Position numbers and translations under genes: made by a program
Shown: piece after piece, positions 13,901 to 22,093 of the stretch
Layout: every line of letters starts with the position of its first letter
Numbering within the stretch: position 1 is the stretch's first letter
Notes under the pieces: generated by a model
The model's input: the letters and a program-made list of their open reading frames with translations, nothing else
Databases searched by the model: none
Told to the model about the DNA's origin: nothing
Assembly: GCF_035046505.1 (NCBI RefSeq)
Contig: NC_089822.1
Span: forward strand, 115,895,307-115,959,306
From: Tiliqua scincoides
Taxonomy: Eukaryota; Chordata; Lepidosauria; Squamata; Scincidae
Length of the DNA: 64,000 bases
Direction: 5' to 3'

Positions 13901-16900
13901 ACAACTCCTCCTCATCACCCTGAAGCTGGAGAGGGCTGCCTGCCTTATCTGGTTGTCTAAGCAACTGATCTTGACCATCCATGGAAGGATTTTCACTGAC
14001 TGGGAGAAATACTTGGGAATCTTCTACTCTTTTCCAGCCGTGCCTGTTCATTGAAGTTGGCAGACCGGGAGATAACTATCCCTTTACTCCCATCAGTAAG
14101 CCTATAAGCCTTTGAACCTGGCTCATAGCCCAAAAAGGTCAACTTGTGTGCCCTGGGCTGGCCTTTGTGCCTTTTATGGATATGCACCCACACATCTGAA
14201 CCAAAAACTCTCAAGTGAGATAAGGAGGGTGGCTAATCTCATATAGTGCCTGGTATGGGATTTGATTAATTGCTGATGTCCACAGGCGATTGACCAGGTA
14301 ATGAGCAGTCAACATAGCCTCTTCCCAAAACAATTGGTAAAGCCCTGGATCTGCTAGGAGGGTATCCTTTATGGTTTGTAACCACCCGTTTCTATGTTCC
14401 GCGACCCCATTTTCAGCAGGCATATACAGACTTGTGCATCTGTGTTTGATCCCAGTTTCCTTAAGCCATGCCTGAAATCTGGCATTCATGAATTCTGACC
14501 CACAGTCAGTCTAGGGCTGGGCTACCTTTTGCCCAAACCTGCACAAACTTCACCCACTGGCAGAACTGCTCAAATGTTTCATCCTTTCCCTTTAAGAGAT
14601 AGCAGAACCCATATCGTGTATAGTCATCCACTATCACCAGTGTATCATCATCCACTATCTTGCCCCTCCATAAGTTTCATGCATGGGGCCAATTAAATCG
14701 GCATGGACTAGCTCAAAAGGATGGTTTGTTTGTCTAGTACTCTTTTTGCTCACTGGGTACACTTTTGATTTTGCCTGTTTGCAAGTTGTGCAATCCAAAA
14801 AGGTTTTGCACTCATTTAGGCTAAGGCCTTGCGTACACACTAATGTCTTCTGCAGCATCTTAAAACCCACACGCCCCAGCCTCCTGTGCATTAAATGAAT
14901 ACAATTATGATGTGGTGGCTGGTTTCTGAAAGTAGCCTGGGTCAAATTATTACTGGCTACAGCCTCTAGCACATACAAATTAAAATGGTGCCCTGTGCAC
15001 AACTTTCTCAATTTTTCTTTATAGTGCACACACCCCCTGTGAAATTCACTTAATAGCCTTGCTGGTCAAGGTAAGAGACACTAAGCAAATTATGCTGAAG
15101 GGCAGGAACACAAAGCACCCCTGTTAAAGACTTACCCAAACAGGGTACAAACACTGTTCCCTCACCCTGCACAGGGGAGCAAACCCCATTTGCCAAGTTC
15201 ACATGTCCTTAGGCTGTGGGTTCCAACAAAGCAAATAAGGCTGGATCATTTGCAATGTGTTGACTGGCACCACTATCAACAAGCCACATGTCTTGAGCAT
15301 CGTCTGCTGTTTTCACCACGGCGACCTGGATCCTTCCAGTCCTCCTCTGTGAAGTGAAGCTCTTCTTCTCTGGGGCTTTGGCTTTCCTTGCCTTGCAGAA
15401 TTTTATCAGGTGGTTGCTTGAGTCACATCTGTAGTACCTCTTGACAACATGCACTCTGGACATCTCCTTCTCTGCAGCTTGAACTGTAGTTTCACATGGC
15501 CTTGGGACATCACTGGCACCTTTGCTCCGGACAAGCAGATTGTTTGCTCTTTTTTGCTCTTCTTCAAGCAGCCAATCGGTAAGATAAGCCAGAGTCAAAT
15601 TATGCTGTGGCAGGACCTCCAGAGTAGTAACAAGCATATCCCACAATTCATCAAGCGAGCTCAGGATGATAAAAACTTTATGCAGCTCAGGGAAGTAAAT
15701 ATATTTTTCTTCCAACTCCTGGAAAGTCTGCTTTATCAGTTGCAGGTGGTCTGACACACAGCCTCCCGGCTGAAGGCGAAGCTGGTACAATTTTTGTGTC
15801 AGGCTTATGTTAGAAACAACAAAGTCTCTGACATAAAGTTGATGCAGCCTCCCAGTAAATGCTGGCAGAGGTGATTCCCTTCACATGAATCAATTGGTTG
15901 TCCTCTAAGTACAACACAATTGTAGCCAGTGCCTTTTCATTTTGCCTCAAGTCCTCCTCCTCCTCCTCCAGCTGTTCAGGAGCATTGGACACAATCCCCC
16001 ACAGCAATTCTTTCTGGGGGTACAGTTCCATCCAATAACTCCATGCTGAGTAATCAGAGCCATTCAGACGGCATAGGGGAAACCCTGTCACTGCCATAAC
16101 AGACTGCATCTTAAGCTTGCCCAAACATCCTTGCCCCTCCTGGGCTTACAACATAAATCAACTCACCGGGTGCAAAGCCTCAGCGTAGCTTTGAAGCTGC
16201 TGGCTCTGGGTCCATAACCTGTCGAGGAGGGAGTTTCTCCTTATCAGGCAGAGTAGCAGAATGCAGCTTCAAGGATGGGGCTTGCAACCCAGCAGAGAAT
16301 AGACAGGCAGAGTTGCACCACCAATTAAGTCTGTATTTACAAATATTTACAGCAGCAGCAGCATAGACAAAGCAGCAAAGAGGATACAGCAAAGAACACA
16401 CCACACACAACTTTCCACGACCACCAACAACCCACAAATGAGGTTTCTCACAGCCTTCCTTATAAGGATTTGTGAGCCAATCAGGATGGGTGTTGCATCA
16501 TCCTCTTACCACGCCCTGTCTTGAGATGCATGATCTCATCCCTGTGATTGCATCAGCCACATACAGTTACATTACAGTGCGTTGGGACCCTGTGTCATGA
16601 TGACTCAGCACTTTACATATAGGCTGCATGGAATACATTCAGCCCTGCCTTATTCAGGCCTGCAAATTCTATCATGGTTGTGCTCTAACCCTGACAGAGG
16701 GCTTTTTCATTACACAGAAGTCACAAGTTTGGTGATCGCTGCTCTAGCCCATCAGGCAAGACTCTCAAGTCCTGCACAGATTGGGATAGCTGCTCTTGTT
16801 CTTATTTTGTTTCTTGGGATAGTGGCTCCTCAGAATACATATTTCCCCTTCTCAATTCAGTCCTCCTTTCTTGCAGGGACAGAAGGAATTCCTGTCTAAA

Positions 16901-17062
16901 AGGAATAGGTCCAACTATAAACGACATAGGAAGTCCAGCAAACTACTCACCTGCTTCCATAATGAACCTGCAAACTTTGAAATGCATTCTGGCATCTGCT
17001 GACACCTGACCAGTTTCCTGCAATCCAGAGGGATCCATGAAAGCTGGTTCACCCCACAGCAT
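3161..17062 (-). CDS. CCNQ: Cyclin Q (FAM58A), gene-level span of five coding exons
   Basis: Cyclin Q is the activating cyclin of the kinase CDK10 (family knowledge; human loss causes STAR syndrome). Read on the minus strand, the coding exons are 17062-16951, 9660-9477, 8423-8291, 4101-3874 and 3250-3161. Every junction is GT-AG and codon phases agree. The joined product is 248 aa from the first ATG, or 240 aa from a second ATG at 17038; the human protein is 248 aa. Recognisable blocks are the cyclin-box start ([12 protein letters not shown]), then [69 protein letters not shown] and the C-terminal [14 protein letters not shown]. There is no internal stop, so the gene looks intact. The next plus-strand gene is DUSP9, as in mammals. 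The introns carry many transposon copies. Confidence 0.93.
3874..4101 (-). CDS. CCNQ: CCNQ coding exon 4 (second cyclin fold)
   Basis: 228 bp, phase 0 at both ends, 76 codons. The acceptor is TTTCATGCAG| before 4101 and the donor is GGCAG|GTAAGG at 3874/3873. It encodes [37 protein letters not shown], the [19 protein letters not shown] helix and EAEQPWWQ. It is strongly alike to human CCNQ, with most change in the loop LCLQHSPQ. Confidence 0.95.
4330..4443 (+). repeat. MIR/L2-like ancient SINE fragment
   Basis: The stretch with ggtcacccagtgagcttcat, then 'gggaatccgaactcatgtctcccaa' ending in 'gccactccactgcacca', is the usual 3' half of MIR-type core SINEs (ggtcac-agtgag-gaac-tctccca-ccact). 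Diverged and old. Lies in CCNQ intron 4. Confidence 0.6.
4540..4620 (+). mobile_element. Remnant of pogo-like MITE end
   Basis: acaggagcccccccatatcc and the following 'acagatacggaaaccacagatac' resemble the terminal sequence of the element at 9844-10284. Only an end is left. Confidence 0.45.
4646..5107 (+). mobile_element. hAT-type non-autonomous transposon with 8-bp target duplication
   Basis: Begins CAGTGGTTCTCAAAC and ends TTTGAGAACCACTG, the terminal repeats of hAT/Charlie-type elements. The 8-bp flanks ATTTAGAT (4638-4645) and GTTTAGAT (5108-5115) match at 7 of 8 bases. The interior is palindromic: 'gcaggagccctgcacagcgctcccc' recurs inverted. It has no transposase and sits in a CCNQ intron. 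Confidence 0.85.
5150..5402 (+). mobile_element. hAT-type MITE, shorter relative
   Basis: Starts CAGTGGTTCTCAGAC and ends at 5402, with exact 8-bp duplication TTTTACAG (5142-5149 and 5403-5410). It shares interior segments with the element at 4646-5107, only 42 bases away. The right terminal repeat is weak (TTTGAAAACGAATG). Confidence 0.78.
5644..5880. mobile_element. AATCC-family repeat, partial
   Basis: TAAGGATGCAATCCTATTCTG followed by ggcttgcactgtatccaaag and a lysine-free low-complexity stretch that recurs at 26682-26850. No right terminus seen. Confidence 0.5.
6235..6418. mobile_element. hAT-type right end, truncated
   Basis: Ends with 'gtgggtcccagtgctaaaagtttgagaactgttg', matching (inverted) the family at 62480-62843. 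The left end was not found. Confidence 0.45.
6440..6715. repeat. Interspersed repeat with 'gacaccactagt' core and (GT)n
   Basis: Contains gtgacaccactagtaacc, a GT run at 6448-6461, and 'catcaccacgcccaccacc' to 'gacgcgaaccctagtgac'. The last part recurs at 42300-42440, and the first part resembles 34775-34860 and the interior of the hAT element at 45701-46380. Confidence 0.5.
6831..7013. mobile_element. AATCC foldback MITE (short subfamily)
   Basis: 183 bp with terminal inverted repeats of over 25 bases: AAGGGCCCAATCCTATCTAAC at the left and the complement at the right (TTGGATAGGATTGGGCTG). Non-coding. The same subfamily is at 17241-17334 (half) and 29211-29395. Confidence 0.75.
7014..8290. 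other. CCNQ intron, mostly unassigned
   Basis: A diverged MIR-like piece at about 7855-8000 (gggtttgaacgcagatctctccca). Otherwise AT-rich sequence with no gene or recognisable element. Confidence 0.4.
8291..8423 (-). CDS. CCNQ: CCNQ coding exon 3
   Basis: 133 bp exon between acceptor CACACAG| (8426-8424) and donor CACAAG|GTCAGG (8291/8290). It completes the split Arg codon and encodes [20 protein letters not shown], then [19 protein letters not shown] and QHPHK. The human counterpart is nearly co-linear. A Cys replaces the usual Arg in the RVLRF motif (RVLCF here), a conservative-site difference without sign of decay. Confidence 0.93.
8650..8946. mobile_element. Pogo-like MITE with perfect internal hairpin
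   Basis: The right end, 'cccctgcggataagggggcacacctg' followed by TA, resembles the ends of the other pogo-like copies. Inside is a perfect hairpin with 20-bp arms at 8804-8823 and 8827-8846 and a 3-base loop, plus smaller palindromes (gtccgcggac at 8761, ccagtttctcagtgaaactgg at 8696). The left border is approximate. Confidence 0.55.
9477..9660 (-). CDS. CCNQ: CCNQ coding exon 2 (cyclin box)
   Basis: 184 bp exon between acceptor CAACAG| (9663-9661) and donor CACAG|GTAACT (9477/9476). It starts in phase with the split Gly codon from exon 1 and encodes [20 protein letters not shown], then the segment to [17 protein letters not shown], ending two bases into an Arg codon. This is the most conserved part of the cyclin fold and matches human CCNQ at most positions. 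Confidence 0.95.
9844..10284 (+). mobile_element. Pogo/Tigger-like MITE with TA target
   Basis: Starts CAGTAGTCCCCCTGTATCTG and ends with the related inverted end 'ggatatgggagggcagctactg'. It is flanked by TA at 9842-9843 and 10285-10286, as in Tc1/mariner-pogo elements. 441 bp, no transposase. Lies in CCNQ intron 1, about 180 bases from exon 2. Confidence 0.75.
10727..10990 (+). repeat. L2/MIR-tailed repeat ending in (AAT)n
   Basis: Contains 'tagattgtgagcccttttaggacagggagcca' and 'aaaagcggtatataaatact', the L2-type 3' end, followed by an AAT microsatellite from 10951. A close second copy is at 51604-51871, so the family moved after L2-type 3' recognition. Non-coding. Confidence 0.7.
11000..11710. 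repeat. Two diverged hAT-like ends
   Basis: Two related segments, about 11010-11100 and 11515-11650, both run 'tgatgggtctcc...agacccatgt.ctagg.cagggtttctcaa'. The second continues with tggctcgcgatccacttgg. They are probably ends of one hAT family in tandem. The stretch between them is unassigned. Confidence 0.4.
11935..12309. mobile_element. AATCC foldback element (long subfamily)
   Basis: Shares its interior with 1950-2367 and 51040-51298 ('tttacccaggggaaggggacgaaag', 'gcagccatttttggcac') and ends 'cagctcaggattgggctg' at 12309. The left terminus is eroded. Confidence 0.6.
12510..12709. mobile_element. AATCC-family fragment
   Basis: Starts GGGCGCAATCCAAATGCACC and holds the duplicated piece 'gaagcgctcctc.agagaagcgct'. 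It abuts the truncated end of the copia-like fossil. Confidence 0.45.
12710..16565 (-). mobile_element. Ty1/copia LTR retrotransposon, broken fossil
   Basis: Minus-strand element in CCNQ intron 1, same orientation as the gene. The parts, in order from 16565 leftwards, are a candidate 5' LTR (about 16565-16225, starting TGTAATG, with a TATA-like ATAAGG), a primer site at 16219-16206 complementary to the anticodon arm of initiator tRNA-Met as in Drosophila copia, gag (about 16124-15300) with a CCHC knuckle, protease, integrase with zinc-binding and core domains (about 15030-14200), and reverse transcriptase (about 13640-12715). RNase H and the 3' LTR are missing. It is broken, with roughly eight to ten breaks plus the 3' truncation, and interrupted by a hAT MITE at 12917-13288. 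Domains remain easy to read, suggesting moderate age. Family assignment is confident; LTR borders are inferred. Confidence 0.85.
12917..13288. mobile_element. hAT-type MITE nested in the copia fossil
   Basis: Ends AGGGGTGCTCAA and GTGAGCACCCCTG, with 8-bp flanks GTGTAGAG (12909-12916) and GTATAGAG (13289-13296), 7 of 8 matching. The interior carries the squamate-typical motif actcaatggggcttactccc at 13052-13071 and its inverted relative 'taagtcctgttaaactcagtggggc' at about 13122. It inserted within the reverse transcriptase region, so it is younger than the copia insertion. Confidence 0.85.
16951..17062 (-). CDS. CCNQ: CCNQ coding exon 1 (start codon exon)
   Basis: Minus-strand exon encoding the N-terminus and the start of the cyclin box ([12 protein letters not shown], ending one base into a Gly codon). 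The donor is GCAG|GTGAGT at 16951/16950. There are two in-frame ATGs, at 17062 (MLWGEPAF...) and 17038 (MDPSGLQ...); an in-frame TAA lies upstream at 17095-17093, so nothing further upstream within this unspliced stretch can be the start. The first ATG follows directly on a pyrimidine-rich stretch ending in CAG (17081-17063), which looks like a splice acceptor. An upstream 5' exon is therefore likely. The N-terminal residues before MHFKV are not conserved with human, so the start choice is uncertain. Confidence 0.8.
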
Positions 17063-17240
17063 CTGTGCAAACAAAAAGGAATCTAAAGTCAGTTAAGAAA
17101 CCTACTTTCACTAGGCAATCCGTCTTGTTCTCTCTCTAGGCAAAACCCGTCTGCCACAATTCTAACAGCAGCTGGTCTCACTCCTTTTACTACGACTCAG
17201 TTACTACTGTTATGGCAGTCTAGCAAGAGCTGTGTGCCGA

Positions 17241-17334
17241 CTGAGGGCCCAATCCTATCCAATTTTCCAGTGCCGGTGCTGCTGTGCCTATGGGGTATGC
17301 ACTGCTTCCTGTGTTGGGGGTGCAGTCACAGAGA
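17241..17334. mobile_element. Half of an AATCC foldback MITE
   Basis: gagggcccaatcctatccaa to 'ggtgcagtcacagag' is the inverted match of about 6925-7013. The other half is missing where the RTE fragment begins. Confidence 0.65.
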
Positions 17335-17335
17335 A

Positions 17336-17726
17336 GGTGACAAGGGAAGAAGAATGTCGCCGTGGTGTCATAGAGACAAAGATGCTGTGTTGGATCCGTG
17401 GTATCACTCGTTTTGACCATGTCCACAATGACAACATCTGGCAGCGTTATGGTGTTGCTCCAATCGAAGACAAGTTGAGAGAAACCCAGCTTCAATGGTA
17501 CAGCCACGTTCTGCGCACCAACAGTGATACACTGACACAGAAGGGTCTTCAGTTGGAGATCAATGGTAATGACCAAAGCAGCACTGGCTTGACACGCTAC
17601 ATGGCGACATGAAAATCACCTGCCTATACCCAGACCAAGTCTACAATCGAGAGAAATGACAACTCTGTTCCAAAATAGCGGACCCCACCACCACACAGTA
17701 CAAATACTAAAGAAGAAGAAGAATTG
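17336..17726 (+). mobile_element. RTE-clade LINE, 5'-truncated 3' end
   Basis: Encodes the C-terminal domain typical of RTE retrotransposons: WIRGITRFDHVHNDNIWQRY, GVAPIEDKLRETQLQWYSHV, then after a frame break HWLDTLHGDMKITCLYPDQV-like sequence ending ...RRRR at a GAA-rich 3' tail (17710-17721). RTE elements characteristically end in short microsatellites. The reading frame is disturbed near 17565-17580, where the GKRPKGRPKQ segment is partly lost. The wording of the domain resembles nematode-type RTE more than the BovB RTE common in squamates, by memory only. Confidence 0.7.
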
Positions 17727-20040
17727 CAATGTTAGTTCTAGGAAAGTAACTTGCCAACAGAGGTTAGCATTCCTTGATCCCCGTTGTTAAGTGCCGCTGT
17801 TGTTACACGGCATCATCTGTAGGATGATGCCCCATGATGATGCCTCATCTGTATGATGAAAGCCTCACCTCTGAAGGCTTTTCTGAGCCCTGCAGAGGCC
17901 ATGCATGCCCGCCTGTGGCCTCTGTGGGGCTCAAAATGGCCGATATATCTGAAAAAAGCTACTTCCAGTTTCCAGAGGGAAACCAGAAGTGATGTTTTTA
18001 TGACTTACACATGTGGCTTCTGCGGGGCTCAGAAAAGCCTCCAAGCTCTGGAAGTTTGGGGGGGAAGACAGGGATCAGCAACAGACCATCAAATGTGCAG
18101 TCTGTCGCTGATTGGAACATCGTTAAGCAATGTAATTAAGGTTTCCAGCTATCATCACTAATTATTTTATGATTCAGTAACTCCTGTTGGTTCCTAACAT
18201 GCCTCCTCATTGATACACAGCATTATAGGCTGCAAGCTACTGGAGATACTGCCCATTTCCAGTGTAGCAACTCACACCTGCTGGTTGGTTAGATTCTTGC
18301 AAAGAATGCTAAAGTAGGTGGCTCTTGATTTGATCCAACAGGATACTTATTGCTCTATTTTGTTCACTTATTAATGTCAGTCTTTCTGTATATTAGAAAA
18401 ATAAATGGGAAAGAAAAGCAATAAACTTAGCATGGGGAAAAAAAGTTAAGTATAACCAAGCTGGTTCTAACAGTTGTTTCACACTCCACAGTGAACTAAA
18501 CACATCACAGAGGTCCCAGAAGGGGATTATGTATGAATCTGGATAGGATTTATTTTTTAACTTTTTTTGGTATCTTTTTATACATTCTTAATAAAAAGTG
18601 CATTACTCAGAACAGATTAATTCAGCTTAACTGTCAAGAAGTCCTGAACACTTCACACACACTGAATTATGGCAGTTCTAGTACAGTATAAACAAACATA
18701 TTTACAAAAATAAAAATAGCCAAATTCTGCAAAACTTAATGCAACCTGACCCACTAAGAATCCATATAGCAGTCCTCACAATACTATATGCATTTCCAGA
18801 ACTGCAAGTCTTATTCAACAGCAATTTGAAGACTAAAATTCTGTAGCATTGTTGTGCTTGCCACAATCACCTTACAATGCCTGAGGGTGACATCATGCTA
18901 TCCATAGCAGTCTGCCTTAACTCAATTTAAGCCACCTCAGAGCTATTAAAGTGTTCTGACATCATGCTGCAGTGACAGTACAATTCAGCACTCATACTGC
19001 TCATACTGTGTTTAAGAGCACTGACTTCAGAACACTGAATCATGGCATCACACAAACATTATCTTCCCTAACAAAGCTCCCCCTGTGCTACCCTTACTTG
19101 AAGCAAGCAGGAGCCACACAGCATTCCAACCTATCTGTACCTAGTGCCCCTGACCCAATCAAAAGCCATAGGGCTTCCTCTGGCAGTCCTATGAACCAGG
19201 CCCCCATCCCACCAAGCTTCTCAATTCCCGGGTACCTGGATGTAATCTCAATGCCCACAGCACACTTCAGGACCTATAGTAAAACATCTGGGTTGAAGAG
19301 GTGGTTTATTAGCATACAAGAATGGTGCAGTCCAATCAGAAATTACTTCTCTAAAGGCAGAGATCGAGTGGCAGGTTGTAACATCCTGTATTGGCCAGTC
19401 ACTGAAGAGGGCAGGGCAGCAGGCGCCTTCTGAAGGGAGTGATGAGCCTGTTCAGCATGAAATGTTGGAGTAGAATTCATTCCGTGCTAGGCTTTAGCTT
19501 GTGCTTTAGCATGTTCATTCTAGAATTCATTCCGTGCTTTAGCAAGTTTAGCTTGGAGTGAGGACTCAGTGTCTGAGTAGACAATGTTAACATTCTGCTG
19601 CTGGCATTGTTTCATGCTAAGTCTCCAATATGGGTATGGAAAAGTGCATGTTATGCAGGTTACAGGTGGCAAATAAAGTGGCAGCTCCACTTGGGTTTTG
19701 TTTCTTTAAAGCTCTTGCAGTGAACTCAACTCCCTGCCTAGAGAGAGCAAAGGTCTTTTTACAAAACTTGTTTACATAATTAGTGCTCCTGAAAAACAAC
19801 TCCTAATTGATTGATTTGCGCACCTGTTCAAGAGAGTGAATCAGAATTTGAAGTTCAAAGGAATTAGCAGCCCTTGGAGTTTGGGTTTACTGTTTGTTTT
19901 AAAGTTACCTTCTCTTGAAGATCTTACACAAGCTTTCATTGTGTCAGGTAATTATTTTCCAGGTTCACGTGCATAGGGTTACAGCCTTCAGTTAATGGCC
20001 CCAAGTATAGCAACTCAAAGCTGTAGTCTTGAAAGAAAGA
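17727..20040. other. Unassigned non-coding stretch
   Basis: Upstream of CCNQ coding exon 1. A small imperfect tandem repeat at 19469-19550 (tagaattcattccgtgct twice). A MITE-like inverted pair around 17870-18020 (cagaggccatgcatgcc / cttctgcggggctcagaaaagcc). Nothing coding recognised. Confidence 0.4.
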
Positions 20041-20053
20041 AAAAATCCTAACA

Positions 20054-20160
20054 CAGTGATGGCAAACCTTTTGGTCTTGGTATGTCAAAAATTCAGAAAA
20101 TGCCTAACTTTGCTGATGCCCCCCCCCCCAATAAAATAAAACAGAAACAGTTTTTTTACA
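20054..20160. mobile_element. hAT-type left end
   Basis: cagtgatggcaaaccttttg followed by 'gtatgtcaaaaattcag' is a known hAT-type terminal motif. Truncated, abutted by the next element. Confidence 0.45.
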
Positions 20161-20161
20161 T

Positions 20162-20990
20162 ACAGGTCAAATCTCCTTATGCGCAGGGGTTTCGTTCCCT
20201 AAACTCCTGCTGATAAAAAAAATTCATGTGAAGCCAAACCAGAAATGACGTTTTTCCAGCAGTGACAAAAACCTGCTGTAAAAACTGCCCTATAACTTTT
20301 AAAACAAGAAATACATGTGTGTTTGGGGGGGCGGGGCGGGGAGCTTCCTTTACCTTGTGCAACAAGCTGGCTGGCAGTCTCCAGCTAAGAAAGCTATTTC
20401 CAGATCATTTAGCCCCCCCCCAACGCCCCCATTGTGGAAACTATCCCATGGAAGGAGCTGCCCAGCACCTCGCAGCACGACTACCCTGGTTTCTGAGGGC
20501 AGTCTCTCTCTCTCATGTGCACACGCACACACACACACAAGGCTGCGCTTTCCTAAAGCCCCAAGGTCCCCTTCCCCCCCCACTCCTGCTGCTACTCCTG
20601 CCACCGACACTCTGCGCCCCTCACAGATCCACCCCCTCCTCACAAGCAGTCTCAGCATGAAGCAAAGTCATGTCTCTTTAAATCCCTAGGGCGCTTCTGC
20701 AAGTGACTGGCTGAGACATCCAGTCTCCTCACCTGCCTGCCTGCTTTGGGGCTCTCTCCTGTCCCTTAAGAACACTGAAGCGAGAGGGAAAAGTTTGGGC
20801 TTCTGCCTCCTTGTGTGCTGGGGGTCAAGGGAAGCTTTGCTGCTGGCTGGCCGGCCCTTCATCTTGTGGCTGAGGAGGAACCAGAACCAGGTGAAGCCTC
20901 CTCGCTTCAATGTTCTTAAGGGACGGAACGAGCGCCAAAGCAGGCAGGCAGCCGAGGAGACGAGATATTTCCCTACAAGTAAAGGATGAA
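20162..20990. mobile_element. Large foldback region with 60-bp inverted arms
   Basis: Begins with a pogo-like end (tacaggtcaaatctccttat gcgcagggg). Imperfect inverted arms of about 60 bp lie at 20723-20784 and 20901-20961 ('gtctcctc...cttaagaaca.tgaagcgag'). Includes a (CA)n at 20526-20539. The right terminus is not defined. Confidence 0.5.
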
Positions 20991-21019
20991 TATCAGTGAC
21001 CTCTATCAAGGTTCAGCAA

Positions 21020-21370
21020 CTTCTTCGAAATCCGAAGGATAGGAGACAACAGCTAAACACACCTGGCGTGTAGTGTAATCGTATCTACATAGGCACCTAC
21101 CAAACGTTGTATAAAAACCAGATTTGCAGAACATGAGAGGCACTACAGTTCAACGCACCCGGATCAATCAGCAATAGCACAGCATACAGTAGAAACGGGT
21201 TATCAAATTTCAAAGCCACACAGGTTCTTTCCAGTAATAGATTTTATTTCCCAAAGCTTTACAGAGAAGCAATCGAAATAGTTAAACATCCCCAAAACAT
21301 CAACAGGAAAGAAGAGGCATACGTATTAGCAATACCTGGCTTCCAGTCCTAAAAAGAACAGACATTAAAG
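21020..21370 (+). mobile_element. Penelope-like retroelement fragment (GIY-YIG end)
   Basis: Plus-strand sequence encodes the C-terminal endonuclease region: (V)YIGT-like 'IYIGTYQTLY', then FPKLYREAIEIVKHPQNINR and KEEAYVLAIPGFQS. These match the YPRLYREAIEI-KHP-NFNRKEEG pattern of vertebrate Penelope elements. Several internal stops and shifts; a dead fragment. Confidence 0.8.
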
Positions 21371-21644
21371 AGCTTTATAAGGAAGAGGTTTCTAGCAGAG
21401 ATGGATACTGTGGTTAGGCTGAGTTTGCTTAAGAATGCAGCAGTAAAATGGAACTCTAAGCACCTGGAGGGTACTGATTTTTTTAACTGCTGTTTCTGGC
21501 TTGCTCTCTAGCAACGTGTCCTCTCTGTGCGCGTTCTCCCTGATGAAGATATAAAAGAACAGAACTAAACATTGGACTTTTTTAATAAAATAGATTCTAA
21601 TTCTTTGACACAACCATGGTCTTCTCACCCGAATAAATATATGT

Positions 21645-22010
21645 TAAATTTTGGTCATTAGTGGTGTCACCCCTCCCGAGGGTGTCAACACATTAACACG
21701 TTATTGGTTCCATGTTGTGTCATAATAACATCTCATTGGCTCTTCAAAGAAGCAGTCTCATTGGTCCATTTTGAGTTAAGGTATCTACTTCCTGTTACGT
21801 AAGACAGTTATATTTTTGTTTTCTAGGTTTTTGGCCATAACGTTTGATAGAATGAAGATATTTCACTCTGGTTTGTTTCATTGCATTCAACTGTAAATTA
21901 TGCATCACATGGTATATAACATGATGGTATTTTTCCTAACAACTGCGATTTGCATGATTTTGGTCACTAGTGGTGTCAGCCCCCCCCCCCCGAGGGTGGT
22001 ATCCGGGGCG
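21645..22010. repeat. Interspersed repeat, 'ggtcactagtggtgtca' family
   Basis: ttttggtcattagtggtgtc recurs, in the same orientation, at 21649 and 21956, about 310 bp apart. The block is the inverted relative of 34755-35060. It resembles the interior of the hAT element at 45701-46380, so it is probably a set of hAT pieces. Confidence 0.5.
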
Positions 22011-22093
22011 GCCTGCCTCGCCCCCACTAACCATGCCACTGGTGTGGAAAATGTAAAACTTAGCTTCATAATTCCAACTTTTGTTCTAGTAAT

